A DNA stretch of 64,000 nt from Phytoseiulus persimilis (Eukaryota; Arthropoda; Arachnida; Mesostigmata; Phytoseiidae), in the NCBI GenBank assembly GCA_037576195.1, contig CM075103.1, forward strand, positions 19,034,001-19,098,000, read 5' to 3'. The notes under the pieces are model-generated. The model did not search any database. It was not told where the DNA came from and saw only the letters and a program-made list of their open reading frames with translations. The position numbers were made by a program, and so were the translations under genes. This document shows positions 1 to 13,234 of the stretch, piece after piece. Position 1 is the stretch's first letter, and every line of letters begins with the position of its first letter.

Positions 1-539
1 ATATATATATCTGAGCAGAGCTAGCATGTTAATTGTAGTGGCTAAAATCAGTTAGTGCATGGAGGAGGTCGGTTATGAATGGAGGATCGGAGGGAGCATC
101 GGTGATTCGTTGTGCCGAGACAGCCGGGTTTGAGACGCTCTGAAACTCGTTCCGAGGGCTTGGATCACCATTAGAAATTCTGAGGGCGAGGTTGGAAACG
201 GAACAGAACTCGATGAACGCAGGAGTCTGCGGCAGCCCTTGTGTACGCCTTCGAGAATCTCCAGAGCCCAGATGAGTGACAGTTTCATCTGGAAACGAAT
301 GGACGCCACAGATTCCTCAGGAAGATGGGGCTTTTCATGGACTAGTTCTAAAACGGAATTCGAACCTCACTTAGATAATCCGACTCGAGAGCGGAAACTA
401 TTCAAAAGCGTCCGGCGGAGACTCCCGAATTCCAAGGCCGGATCGCGCGTGACCCTGAGATCTCATCCAGGGGTGAGACGGGCCAATGAAAAATTTTAGA
501 GAGCACACAGCATGTTCGATTCTCATTCGAGCGTTCTCC

Positions 540-772
540 TCAAGTGCCGAGCCCTCGGGCATCGAACATATCACGAAATAGTCTTCCGATAACTGCCCGG
601 AAAGCTCCCACTCCCACCGTAGCCGCGACGGCCAGTAGAAATGAGAGAAGGAACTGCGGGTACGATTCGAGGTACAAATGGACTCGCAAACCGGCCCCGA
701 GCCAATCCACCTTTTCAGCCTCGACTTCGGGAAGAGCAGGAGGATCGGCAGCCGTGGGGGCTACAATCGAAA
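540..772 (-). CDS. Terminal exon of unknown membrane protein
   Basis: Unrecognised. On the minus strand a pyrimidine-rich acceptor (TTTTTTTCCCTTAG, ending near 773) leads into about 77 open codons and a stop at 540. The peptide has an acidic linker (LPEVEAEKVDW), then a hydrophobic stretch rich in L, V, A and F (YPQFLLSFLLAVAATVGVGAF) long enough for one membrane span, then a basic tail (RAVIGRLFRD). I infer the C-terminus of a single-pass or multipass membrane protein. The upstream exons are not identified. It could be a chance ORF, but the splice site, composition and hydrophobicity argue for a real exon. Confidence 0.4.
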
Positions 773-3700
773 CTAAGGGAAAAAAACACACCAACCCGTC
801 AATTATGAATAAACGTGTATTCCGTATATGAGTCCCTCATTATTTTTTGTGTCTTGGATATCGATGGAACCAGATTCGATAGGGCAAAGCAGGCCACATT
901 GGAGAAAGACGTCTCCATTGAAAAATAATTGATACAATGCTTCTATCAGAAACTCGACTCAAGAACGAGAAAAGCTGCCCAACCATCGAGAAAGTCCAGT
1001 TGAACACGAGCCATCGCCGATAGGCGAGCGAGTGGTAGCCCGTCCGAGGGCATTACTCGAATAGACGATCAATAATGTTCAATGATATTCTACTACTTCG
1101 CTTATGTCGAAGAAGGGATGGAATACATGCTCCACTCCCTCTGACTCGTTTGGTCTCTGATATTCTTTAGACGTGAGCGCGACGTTCCATTGACCGGGAA
1201 CTTGACACGCGGCTTTCGTTGAGGCACGCGACGCCACAGATCACTGAGCGAACGCCCAACGCACTTGAATTTTGGTTCCGCTAGAGGACACGTCCACCTG
1301 CTCAGCTCCCTTAGGAGTAATCTAGCACTGCTAGTCAGCGGAATACAAGGACGTTCGACGCCGGCTCGGGGAATTCAACTTTCACAAGGAAAATCGACTC
1401 AGAAGCACGGGAAAAAGCGGAATGGGAGCCGAATTCGGTATTCCGTTTGGGATCGGATCTGCATCAACGGCAGCGACGTGTTTATCCTCAATCTGACGCT
1501 TGCGTTGCTGCCAATCCCCGTTCACAGAGCTCGACCGGGCAGTTATTGGACGGGTCGTCGGGGAGCGATGGAACGATAACCGTGGAGCTTCGCGCTCGGC
1601 GATTAATTAAGGCGCAATCTTCTTCGTTCATGTGTATTTGCGCTTAGAGCTCGCTCGCAGGCCTGATGGCGGATACGCGACTGCCTCGAGTCCTCACTTC
1701 CTCTTTGGATTCCCATCCACTCATTCCGAACGTATGGAACTTTCGAAGAATCCGCTCTCCACGCTGTGCTACGGTCGTCGCGGGTCCGGCGGTCTCCCCT
1801 GCAGCTTGTTCGACGAGCTCGCCCTCCCAGAATTTCGAGTTCCAACGGTCGGACGGTTCGAATCAGCTCGGCCAAAAACCACCATAAGATGATTCTTCGG
1901 GCGTTCTTCTCCGAAAGCAATCAGCAGCCGCGTACAGAATCAAACGGGTACTGTCTTATATACGTACACATTCGAATGAGCGGGCAGGGTCAAGTTGGTC
2001 GAGAAAACAGACAAGCTGACCGACGAACAGCGATGATAATGTACTTGGCTCCCAAGACCTAACATAGAACACCCTGGTTTCAGATAGAAACCCCGTCGGT
2101 CTCTCATTCTGAAGACTCTCGATTTGGCAACACTCGGAGCATCGCCTCAACCCGCTAAATCAAAGTTCCGCCATATTGAACCTGACCTACGAGACATGCG
2201 TCTTGCACGCACTTTCATGAATGTGTATCGCGACGCGCCAGCTGACAGTCGCTGATGCTCTCGCAGCGGAGTGTTCCTCGGGAGTTAGAAGCCTGAACGC
2301 AGAACGGCATCAGATGGAGATGGGCGACAGAGAACCCTAAGTTCGGATCATCGACAACAATTTCCCATCGAAGCAAACGAAGCTGTGGTCGGAGGAGCTT
2401 TGTGACATCACCGGATACTGTAAGACGAGGAGAGAAGTTGGTCCACATTAGATCGTGTTTTCTAGAGTTTGGATGGATCTTCCAGAGGCGTTGATCACGA
2501 CAATCTGAAGGCGTCTTCTTCATTCACTCCGTTTCCGAAACCCTCAATAACTCAGTCATTCCTTGTAGACCTCGATCGCAGTCATGGCTCCCACTCGATC
2601 CTCGAACGCAGCAGCGGTGCTGACGCAGTCAAGTACAGGAGCAGCTTCATTATGCCGTTGTCGAATGGGAAGCAGAGTCGCAAGCAACGGTCGATCGATT
2701 CAATTCTGTCGGTGTTACCATTGCGGGATGGTCAAGACTCCTTGAGAAACTTGCTTCGTCTCAGACGCAGAAAGGAAACTTAGATCACGCAAGTCCCATC
2801 ACGGTCACTAGGGGAGCCTACATTCTTGGTTGACACTTGAATGAAGACGCACTGCTGCAAAACAGAGCCCATCACAAGTTCGGGCCTGCACTCCACTGCA
2901 AGTTCGAACACGATCAAAGATGGCTCTTCGGGCCGCTGATGGGCCTCGATCCGGCTGGAGACCATCACACCCTCATCCGCAACTATCCATGCTCCCCAAT
3001 GCGGATACTCACCTCAATTGATTAAGACCCAGTCGTGGACATATTACGGAGCGGATGAACAAACTCGCCGATATGCAGAGGATCGTTCCCCGCCGCTCTA
3101 GCTATCCAGCTGCTCGACGGAACGAGTATGTTGAGTTTCTCTGCAGAGAACCACGAACAGCATTTTCCACGCGAGAGAGCTTCCAACACGACCGGTGGTT
3201 CTGTCGAGTCAACCTGCGCCAGGGGACGAGTTCTCGAGGCGACCTAGCATCAATGCAGCTGAACGTGTCTAACGACGCCCGAGCTATTTGTCCAATTACA
3301 GAAGAGGGTGATCGGCGGCGTGGAGGCATAGGATCAGTTTTTGCGAGCAGATACAACGCGTGTCCTCGAGTTAGTGCCTTAGAAGCCCGCATAATCGCTG
3401 AAGAGACATGGTTCATTCGTTCACGACATGGGCACCGGTGGAACAAGGCAGGTGAAAGACGTGAACGTTGACTCTCTACATACAGCCAGACGGGCCAGAT
3501 CTGCATGGGAGGAATCCAGGGCTCGATCTTCACCTACCGTGACCAGAAAATCATGCTCTAGAAGTGGAGGAGTAGCCATAATATTTGTCAGAAACACGCG
3601 AACAGCGTGACGGAGGAAATATCGCGGGGAAGATAAACGAATGTGATTCGCCTGAGCTCGAGGGAGCGGGCTCTTGTCAGTACTCGAGGTACTGGGAATC

Positions 3701-5119
3701 GTAGAATCTTGTGTATTTTCGAGATCATCGATCCAGATCCGTTACAGCCTCAAGCCCCATTCTGAGATTAAAACCACTGCCTCGGTGCACTCGATGGGTC
3801 GACGGAAGTTGGAGGCCACGCCCATTGGTCGCTGCTACACTCGGGTATGGACAACGCTCTTCGCGGGAAGATCCCGGGTTCCCAGTGAGGATCACAATTC
3901 GCTGTCCACCAGTTTCTTGGTCAGGGCGATTTTCCGCTTCCTCCGGCTGAGTTCGTAATCGCTCATCGGAAGGGTTGTCACGAAGATCCAATTGCTGATG
4001 ATTGATCTGATGCGCCGGCGGTCCGAGAGCTCAGAATCGGAATGCTCGAATGAACCGCTCATGGAGTCTGGGCGAGCAGCCATCGCTAGAACCTCGGATA
4101 GAATTCCCACCGTAACCTGTGGTGTTTAGCTTGAAGAGAGCCGAGGGGCGATTCCGATGCAATCATTATCAAAGCATTCCTCAACTTACGATCACATCGA
4201 TAAACGGTTTGAAGAGCCGCCATCAAATGTGCGGGAACCCTTCCGTCGCTCAGAGCTGCGGCTGCCTGCCGCCCTGGATTGCCGAGGTGCTCGATCTGGG
4301 GACCTCGCACCAGGAACTCCGATAATCCGAGTCTCGTCTCCCTCACCCGCTTCCCTGCCAAGGTTGCTCTACGATCCCGAAGGAGGGATCATCTCACATT
4401 GGAGTTGAGGAGAATCGCAGAAGAATGAGAAATAACAAGCGGCATACAGAGCGGTCCGAAACAGAACCAACCGGCGCTTGGGTTTCGAATTCGCATTAGT
4501 TAGTTTCTGCGGTTGAGAATGAGCCACTCATCCTCGACACCCTCGCATGAAGAACGATTCCAGAGAGAAGACAGGTGGCGGGATCCGCTTTAAATGCGCT
4601 GCGCTGCGTCAGGGTTGCTCATTCTAGTCTTCGCGAGCTCGGGCTTACGAAGCGTCGTGTTCGAGTGACAAGCAGTGTTTCGAAAAGTGCTTCGCAGTAG
4701 CCTTGAAGATACCATGATTCAGAAGCTGAGCTATTGATGTTTCTCCCCCGTGCTCCACCTGAATGGTCCCGCCGCGCACAGTCGCCACCTGTGCCAGACT
4801 GTGGATTTCATAAACACACGAGCACACTGGGGTCGGAGCTGCAATTATCAAATTTCGTGTGTTTGGTGAAATGTTCTCCTCGTGATTGTAACACAAGTCT
4901 TCTTCCAGGCCCGATCGAGAGAACGCCGTGTCCACGGCGGGCTCAATGTGCTCGCACGGAGGTTTCGCATGCCGCTCAGTGCGAAATCCAGTGAAGCTCG
5001 CTCATTTTCTGAATAAAGAGTCTTGCCTCCGCTTCTGCTTCTTCTTGAATGTCACGTTCGGCACTGGAGGACGCGAGAGAGTTTCTCAAACGGTTCTTAA
5101 CAATGTTTCTCCCATCCAG
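773..5119. other. No supported gene
   Basis: Both strands carry only short ORFs of comparable quality in several frames, which is expected at this base composition. A minus-strand 96-codon ORF at 4645-4935 is the most protein-like but has no clear splice sites or family. No repeat or RNA gene was recognised. Confidence 0.4.
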
Positions 5120-5388
5120 ATACGGAGAATCGACCCTACGGCTGCCTCTTGTGTAGCCAACGCTTCACGAAGAGCAATCATCTCGCAGATCACATGCGAA
5201 CCCACGTTGATGCACGACCCTTCAAATGTTCTCGCTGCGATAGAGCCTTCCGAGCGCGACGGCAACTCAGGGAGCACGAAGGCATCCACGCCGGCAAGAA
5301 ATTCGCATGTCCCGCGTGCAGCAAGCAGTTCTCGCGGAAGAGGCAATGCGACAAGCATCTACTGAAACATGTGCTTCGAGAAATTTAA
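5120..5388 (+). CDS. C2H2 zinc-finger protein, last exon (three fingers)
   Basis: The exon follows a TTTCTCCCATCCAG acceptor and ends at a TAA at 5386-5388. It starts in phase 2, so a preceding C would give the linker HTENRPY, matching the canonical HTGEKPY linker between C2H2 fingers. Three complete fingers follow: YGCLLC...HMRTH, FKCSRC...HEGIH and FACPAC...HLLKH, each with C-x2-C-x12-H-x3-H spacing. The protein is probably a nuclear DNA-binding factor. The upstream exon, which should end in another finger, was not found. The second linker (VDARPF) fits the family, the third (AGKKF) is shorter. An AATAAA lies 137 bases downstream. No frameshift is needed. The orthologue cannot be named from three fingers. 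Confidence 0.8.
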
Positions 5389-5524
5389 CTTCCTTCAAGC
5401 CCGCTTGCGAGCTATCTCTCAAGCGACCGACCTCCCCCAACGTTGGGTTACGAGTTAGCGAATGGCACGATCCATATCCATGACTGTTATCTTCATCAAC
5501 GGAGAAAAGAAACATGGATGAACG

Positions 5525-5530
5525 AATAAA
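5525..5530 (+). terminator. Probable polyadenylation signal
   Basis: AATAAA about 137 bases after the stop of the three-finger exon. Confidence 0.4.
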
Positions 5531-5688
5531 CGAATAATAATTGACTGTGAGAGTCGTTCTTGAGCATCTTCGAAGCCATTTTCTCGAAAAACGGAATCCT
5601 CCATGGAAAATTGACTGATTCGCTCGCTTCTTTGATCGAGAGAACTTGAAGCTATCCCCGCTTCGCATTTCTTGCATGATATTGCAGG

Positions 5689-5764
5689 GTATGAGTTCTT
5701 GAGCGATTTCGACGGCCAGCCAGAGTGGACACAGCTGGCCCCACTCCGCACCGATCGAAACTAG
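5689..5764 (+). CDS. Candidate terminal exon, unknown
   Basis: An acceptor-like GATATTGCAG is followed by about 24 codons (YEFLSDFDGQPEW...) and a TAG. Composition is protein-like, but no upstream exon was linked and the polypyrimidine tract is weak. Confidence 0.2.
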
Positions 5765-8040
5765 CTCGGACAGTCAGGGTTGTCGAGAAACACACCTCTC
5801 TGACAAGACGGCAAAGCTGTCACTGTGTGGAGGGTCCTGAGCTCGTCCAGGGCGTCGAATTAGAAGAAGTACTGCAGGTCTGAATCACGGTCCATCCGCC
5901 AACCCTCCGCGAACGAGACAATGGGAACATTGGATCGTTTTTGGAGTCGTTCTTCCCAGATTCGGGGAAACGGACGGAGGTTGGGATGAGGGGACAGGCG
6001 AGTCCTTGCTCCGCAGGGCTCGGGTTGAGGTGCAGGCACGAATTGGTGCGGCAGTTCGGAAGTGGCTATCCCCCGGGGAGGTTCTTGCAGAATCGTCTGA
6101 GCCGTTAGCGATGTGGACACACTTGATCACATCGGAGCCGGAGAAAACACTCATGAAAACGCTGGTTTCATCCGTCGGGGTTCGGGCTGAACGGTCGTTA
6201 GAGCTGAACGACCTTTTGAAGCGGTTCACTCATTTAATCCAGAGAGGCAGCGATACGCTCCCCTACTCTGAGTCTCTGACAGTGATAGTATATTTTCAAG
6301 ATGAGCTTTTCGTCTTCAAACTATGAACGAGTATCTTCCCGAGCTCGGGAGTATTGAGTGGTTGGATTCTTCTCTCACAGAGGATGCGACAGCTTTAATC
6401 ATCGCGCCCACCGACCTCTTTGAATAATGTAGAACAATAGAAAATGAGAACCGGATGGGGGGTGGGGATCGGAATATGTAGATTTCGAGAGCCATAGACG
6501 CCGATCTTGACGGATATTTTGGATCATTGGCCACGACCACATGGACATGTCTGGTGATCTGGCGTCTGTATCACGGGTGATGCTAAGTAGAGCTGCAACT
6601 TTGGAATTGGATCGGATGCCAATCTTCAATCTCGAAATTTATCTTATCGCATTTCGGTGCGGATGTCTCTCTCGCTCTATTTTCGTAGCTCAGCTCTCTC
6701 GCGACCGCGGTGAGATACGATGGGAGATTCAAAGATAGCTTACAGACTTTCCTACAGCGGGTTTCGAATTTTACACTCAGGTTTGATCCAACTCCCACTT
6801 CTACACGGAAAAAAATTCGTTCAAACTCCAATTTGTAGCCCTCCCCACTCTGCTTTTCCTCTCTCAGGATTGGCCGCGGCTTACTTTCTGTCTGCGAACA
6901 CGCTGACCGATTCACCGAGGCCTTCGGAGGCGTCCATGGCATTTGTCATTGAAGCAGCTCACCGATGAACGATTGAACTGAGCGTCGAATCAGAATCATC
7001 CTTTTTTCCGCAGCTTAAAGAAACAAGTCCATACGAGCAGTGGATTCAACAGGTCGGTGAGATAGGATCTCGCATGATCATGTGCACTCGATGGACTTCA
7101 TCGTGCTGGATGCGTCGTTGAATCGAAATGACACCATGGCTTCTGTGGGGAGATCCGCCCTCCGGCCGGCATTTACGCGTCGGGCAAGGCACCTCTGAAT
7201 TCTGTTGAGCGAGTCGTGGACCTCGATCGCGATATTCAAAAGTGGGATATTCTGGAGGTACTCGGGCTCCTCAAGGTCGACAGCAGCTCCACGATACGGG
7301 ATTGTTTTTCCAGGGAGGTTCAGCATGCGATGCGAAAAGAACTGAAGCCGTATATGACGCTTATTCCCGAATTCCCTCCTCGCGTTCTCCGAATGATATT
7401 CTTCCTACCCCGACCTGAGCAGATTCAGGTGTTATCGAAATCCAGGACCAACTCAGCAAGTTCGCATGATTCCTTCCAACTGTATTGTCACTATAAATCG
7501 TATTTATGATTGAATCTGGCTGGGATTACATGACGAATCCCCATAGAGGAGGATCCGCCATGACCTTCTCTCCAGTTCCCTCGCATTCGAGTTTAAAAGA
7601 GCCCAACAGAAGCCTCTCTCGCAAAACCTGCAGGGCTAGCGATTCGCGAAGTTCTCCGGCTCTTGCGCTAGAGCAGCGATTCTTTTCTCTCGTGTCGCCC
7701 AGCGGATTCCGCTCGTGCTCAGGATACTCCGTGTAATGATTTCCATGGATCGGGAGGGCAATCGGAGCTTCGTTGGTTCACCGGAACAGTGCAACAGAAC
7801 TTCGGGCCATCCGGTCTCCGTTATCCCCTGGGTGATGAGTCTGCTGCTCGTGATTCTAACGTCCTTTTTCTTCCAGACTGTCGCTCGAGGACGGCACTTC
7901 ATCTCTCACGCGTCATGGAGTGTTCACGGTTCAATAAAATGAATTGAGATCTTCCTGAGTGTTCTGATTCATTGGCGAAGCTCTTCTAGGATTGGACGAA
8001 TCGGAGAATTAGGAAGTTCTAACAGAAGTTTTTGATCCAG
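5765..8040. other. No clear gene; two candidate terminal exons
   Basis: Strong polypyrimidine acceptors occur near 6870 (TTTTCCTCTCTCAG) and 7876 (TTTTTCTTCCAG), each followed by a short open frame and stop. Their frames are ambiguous and no donor partners were found. The rest shows nothing convincing. Confidence 0.3.
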
Positions 8041-8321
8041 GGCAAAACGACATCAATGGGATCCAGATATTCACCGAGTACAGGCTCTTCAAGTGCTCAA
8101 GATGCTCGAGCGAGTTCCGGCAACTTCACCAGCTCAACGACCATGAATACCTTCACGCTTTCATCAATGCCCCTTGCCCTATCTGTCGCGAGGAAACAGA
8201 TATTGACCCTGCGATTCTGGATTCGTACCCTCCTCGGATCCAACGAGATTTGAGCTTACATGCCTCCACAGAAACTTTCTATTATGCGGCAGCATGTCCG
8301 ATTGAAGGAGAGGTCCGGTAA
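8041..8321 (+). CDS. C2H2 zinc-finger exon, terminal
   Basis: After a TTTTTGATCCAG acceptor the frame reads to a TAA at 8319-8321. It encodes one complete finger, FKCSRC...HEYLH (C-x2-C-x12-H-x3-H), followed by a CPIC motif (APCPICREE) and an acidic C-terminal tail without further His ligands. The first finger resembles the second finger of the exon at 5120 (FKCSRC, similar RQL core), so the two could be tandem relatives, but each has its own stop. An AATAAA is at 8659. The upstream exon is unknown. CPIC without a following pair may be a degenerate finger or another small zinc site. Confidence 0.55.
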
Positions 8322-8658
8322 TAGCTCTGGTTCAGGAACCATCCCGTGCGAGTGAACCTGAATGTTCTTCGAGATTTTTCGGGGAGGTCGAACGAAAGGA
8401 CAATCAAGAAGCCGGAGGGCGTCTTTCGAATTCGGCGACGATTGCAGAAATCACTTTTTCGAGCGCGGGGTAACCGACAAAAAGACGTGGTCGCAGTGTT
8501 TTCATCGACCTTGAAGAGGCGAGATTTGATCGGAATTATTGGACGCCACAAGTCAGAGGAGCATCATGGAGCAGGGACAATTTAAGTCGCGATCGTGCAA
8601 TCGCCTCGGTGGAGACAGCTTTTTGTTTGATGAATAGTTTCGAATTTCGATAGGGAGG

Positions 8659-8664
8659 AATAAA
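8659..8664 (+). terminator. Possible polyadenylation signal
   Basis: AATAAA 338 bases after the stop of the zinc-finger exon at 8041-8321. Confidence 0.25.
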
Positions 8665-9240
8665 TTCGGGGAAAAGCATCGTTTTGAACAGAATTATTTG
8701 GCGACGAAGAGCCACATCTCATCTTGAGAGCCGCTCATTTGGAAGACTGGGAACGAGAGGAGGGATGGGATGGAAGATCACGAGAAGATAGAACGGAATT
8801 TATGAATCTGTCCTTCCGTCCCTCACTGACGATGACGCCCCCCTTCTCGCGCGAATGATAGCCAGTACGTGGAGGCTTCCGGTGCACGCGAATTCCCAGT
8901 TGTTCTCAACTCACGAAGGAGGCGCTTCGCGTCTCCCTTCCGCCTCCGGCGACGTTTCTATGGGCACCAGGCTTCAGGACACCGTTGTCAATCAGAACCG
9001 AGAATAGATCGAACATGGCCGGAGTTAGCATCTCAATAAGTGAAACTCCGCCCGCATAGAGCGGATTGTCGTCGGGGAAAAAGGACCTCCGTTCGGCGAG
9101 CGCAACTCATAACAGCGCAGAAGCGCCTGAGCTTCGTTGAAAGCGAAATTGGAGAAGATAACGAGGAAATCGGGGGACAGATGCAAAGAATAACAACAGA
9201 ATGAAGAGTGAAAGGATACTTTCAGGCACTCAGCTCTGAT

Positions 9241-9246
9241 TTTATT
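9241..9246 (-). terminator. Probable VTA1 polyadenylation signal
   Basis: TTTATT on the plus strand, AATAAA on the minus strand, 170 bases beyond the VTA1 stop codon. Confidence 0.5.
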
Positions 9247-9415
9247 ATGGATCCGAAACCATCCCCCAGACTTACAAACGAATAAGATGGTGCGGAATGG
9301 ATCAACTCAGATCACATGTATTGTCGATTCGTTGGGGAGCGGAGAGCTCAGAAGCTCTCGGCGGTTTTTTTTTTCGCATCGCAAGAGGGATCGTATCGCA
9401 AAGAACGGGTTTGTC

Positions 9416-10987
9416 TCATTGTGGGTCCACTCCCGTAGTGAGGAGAGCCAGAGCTTTGTGCAAGTTCAGGACTGCGGTACTGACGTCCTCGTACGTTAGG
9501 GCACTGTTCGCATATTTACAATACTTCTGGGCTTTCAAGAGTTGGTCCGTGGAGATATTCGGCATTCCCCTGCAGGTGTTGGAGGCGGAACAAACACAGG
9601 CGCCGCTGGCGCTACTGGTGCCTGGTTAGAGTACTGTGGTACTTTGGGATAAGCTCCCAGACTCTCATCTTTGGGAGGTTGCCGCGGTACTTTTGGAGGT
9701 ACTTCTGGCGGAGGATACACCGAGGGCGATGGATCCTGTGGAGCTTGTGGTTGTTGTGGTACTTGTGGAAGCCCCATATCGAAATCTTCACCTCCGACAT
9801 TTGTTCGAGGCATGGGCGTGGGAACGACACTGGAAGGACTCTAGGGACGGAGGAAAGTTCTAGGAATGAGAACGCTCTTCTTTCGGTGGCTCTGATAGAT
9901 TTGAAATCATATTCCCTGTGATATCAAGCTGAATGTCATCCGGCAGAGTAGCAATGCGGATTTGTTTTCAGGCAGCCCGATAGGAGGAGGTTCGCTCCTT
10001 AGGAAGAATACTTACAGGACCTTGGGCGTTTGCGTTGGCCGCAGCACTCGAGCCGTCTTCCTCGAACCCTTCGTCGTCACCTTTCATGGGTCCGGGTACG
10101 GGCTGTCTGCCTTCTTTGAGACATCTGAGATCGGAAACATAAAACTTGAGAGGATTCCCGAGATCTGTTTCTCGAGTTGCCACAACCAACTCCTCCCTTG
10201 CTCTTCCGGGCCGATCTTGGCAAACGAAAGATCAAAGAGATCATCCAGAATCGTCGTGGAATCCCTTACTTATGTATGTCGGCTGCTTTGCACTTTGCGT
10301 AGCGGCTCATCCGCAAGTTATCGTCGCTTATTTCACCGAAGCTGCCCAAGACGTCGAAAAGGTAGCCCGCAGTATGGAACATCCTTATCAAGCTCGTATC
10401 AAAGTTAGCGTTCCTGGAAACGAGAAAAAACTCCCAATTCAATACCACTCATTCGAATCGATGAAAGGAAGGTTTTCATGAACCCCAAGCATTTCTGAAT
10501 CTACTCCGCAAAAACGAGTAGCATCGCATGTACCCACTTGTCTTGCTCGTCGGCAACGCTGAAGAGCCTCAAAGCATGAGCCTCGATTTGGCTCTGTGCA
10601 ACGAGATCATTGGAATATGCTTCATCTTCATGGTTCTGCTGCTTCGCTTTCCTCAAGCTGATCCATGAGTGACACCAAGTAGGTCCTGTCCTCACCACTC
10701 TTGTTAATCTGAAATAGGAAAGAGACCGAATCGAACTCGGGCGGATACATCTCCGAGAATGAATTAGACCTCTGCTGTGCCTGATTTCGACAACCACCTG
10801 TTGGAAACTCGAGAAACGGCTCGTAGGTTCCAGACAGATAAATATCTCACCTTGAGTCCTTTTTCCAAGCGTAAAATCTGCACCAGTAGGCGATCACAGG
10901 AAGTTTGGTGTCATGCATCGCGGCGATTTTGATGTACGGCGCGATGGCCTTCAGCGACGGCGGTACTTGGGAGCCTCCTGCAGCCAT
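9416..10987 (-). CDS. VTA1: VTA1 (LIP5), ESCRT-III/VPS4 cofactor, five exons
   Basis: VTA1 stimulates the ATPase VPS4 and links it to ESCRT-III during multivesicular body sorting. Exons on the minus strand: 10851-10987, 10538-10708, 10270-10413, 10016-10124 and 9416-9840, all with GT-AG borders and matching phases. Start is the ATG at 10985-10987. The N-terminal MIT-like half shows AYWCRFYAW, YLVSLMDQL, FHTAGYLFDV and RYAKCKAADIH, aligning residue by residue with animal VTA1. The acidic linker (GDDEGFEEDG) and Pro/Gln-rich region follow. The C-terminal VPS4-binding domain has KAQKYCKYANSALTYEDV and KALALLTTG. One-base frameshifts are needed in exon 1 (A-run before GLK), exon 2 (after MDQL) and exon 5 (G-run before MPNIS), so no single ORF covers it. 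I treat these as assembly errors because splice sites and conserved motifs are intact. Confidence 0.95.
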
Positions 10988-11510
10988 CTGATCGAAGAAT
11001 AAACGAAATCGTAGGATCTCGAAGCACCTCCGATGTTCCTACGCAATACTCTCGATAATTCGTGGGAGGCATTATGCAATCCAGATTCCTTCATCATTTT
11101 AAAACATTCCAGGAGAACCTTAGAAAGTTCTAGCGAAGAAAGAGTCCACCCAACAATGAGACCCTGTTCAAGTTTCTGCTGTAGGTTTTCTCCGATTTTC
11201 GAAGTTTCATCCTGCCCATCGCGATAGCCAAGTAATATGCGAGCTTGCCTCTCGAGATAATCTCGTGCAAGACAGAAATACGGGTCAAGAACTGTCACAG
11301 GGAGGGGCGCGCTGGAATCACGATCCATTGCCACTGTTCCTCCATGTTCGTGAGGATGGAGGGACGACCATGATTTCGCTCATCGAACAGAAAAAGTTTC
11401 CAGAACAGCGGCCTGCAGTGGGTGTCAGGTCGTGCGGTTGAATCATACTCTAGTTCTACCACATCACTCAGCTGTTCAAGTCCGCAAAGACTGCCGCAAT
11501 TATGAATCAA
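10988..11510 (-). CDS. Candidate coding ORF upstream of VTA1, unknown
   Basis: A minus-strand frame of 127 codons (10951-11334) ends just inside the VTA1 first exon in another frame, and a second frame continues upstream to 11510. The peptide is helical and protein-like (ARDYLERQARILLGYRDG, SLELSKVLLECFKMMKESG) but matches no family I know. It may be an upstream gene broken by a frameshift near 11300, or chance. Confidence 0.25.
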
Positions 11511-12078
11511 GAGTCACAGCAGTATTGGCTGAGCTCAGGAGCCTTTGTCAACTCACTCTTGCCGGTTCTACGTTAGTTGGACGCAATCAACCTGGCATCA
11601 ACACTTCCGAAAGCGAGAACTTGTCGAAGTTTCCCAATTCCGTGCCGTATTCTCGGCGGAAGGCAATCGTTGGACAGCAGTAAACATCGACCCGTCACGC
11701 GCCAAATTTGAACTCATTGAGCCATTAGATGTAGGATCTTCTCTTGTGGCTTTATCGGTCGAAACGGAGTTGTCCTTCATCGGAGAAAGAACTGATAATC
11801 CCGAAGCTGCATTCCGTATACCGTACTCCCGAAAGATGCGAGATGCTGATTGGAGCGAGCCGCGGTACTGTTGGCAGCCCTGGTTCCTGGTCCACCGACA
11901 CCTTAAGGACCTCCCCGTGAAGGAGCAGAATGAGTCTGCCGGTGTTGTGCGTGTGCGAGAGGCTTTAGCGCGTGGAGTCGGGAACACCGAGGAATCGAGT
12001 TGCGTGGTTTCAGAAGTTTTTCCCGCTAGCACGGCTCTATCAGTCATCGTTGATTCCGTCGCTGCATCCGCAGTGGAA

Positions 12079-13219
<1,141 letters not shown>

Positions 13220-13228
13220 ATCAATCCA

Positions 13229-13234
13229 AATAAA
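13229..13234 (+). terminator. Probable PRMT1 polyadenylation signal
   Basis: AATAAA only ten bases after the PRMT1 stop codon. Confidence 0.45.

Noticed and set aside
1850-1870. GGTTCGAATC as tRNA B box
   Set aside because: No A box or cloverleaf in the preceding 80 bases.
3055-3533. Overlapping 138- and 143-codon ORFs on opposite strands
   Set aside because: Neither has splice signals or family motifs; both reflect low stop density.
9535-9813. Pro-rich minus ORF as an independent proline-rich protein
   Set aside because: It is the linker part of VTA1 exon 5; the VPS4-binding domain follows after a G-run shift.
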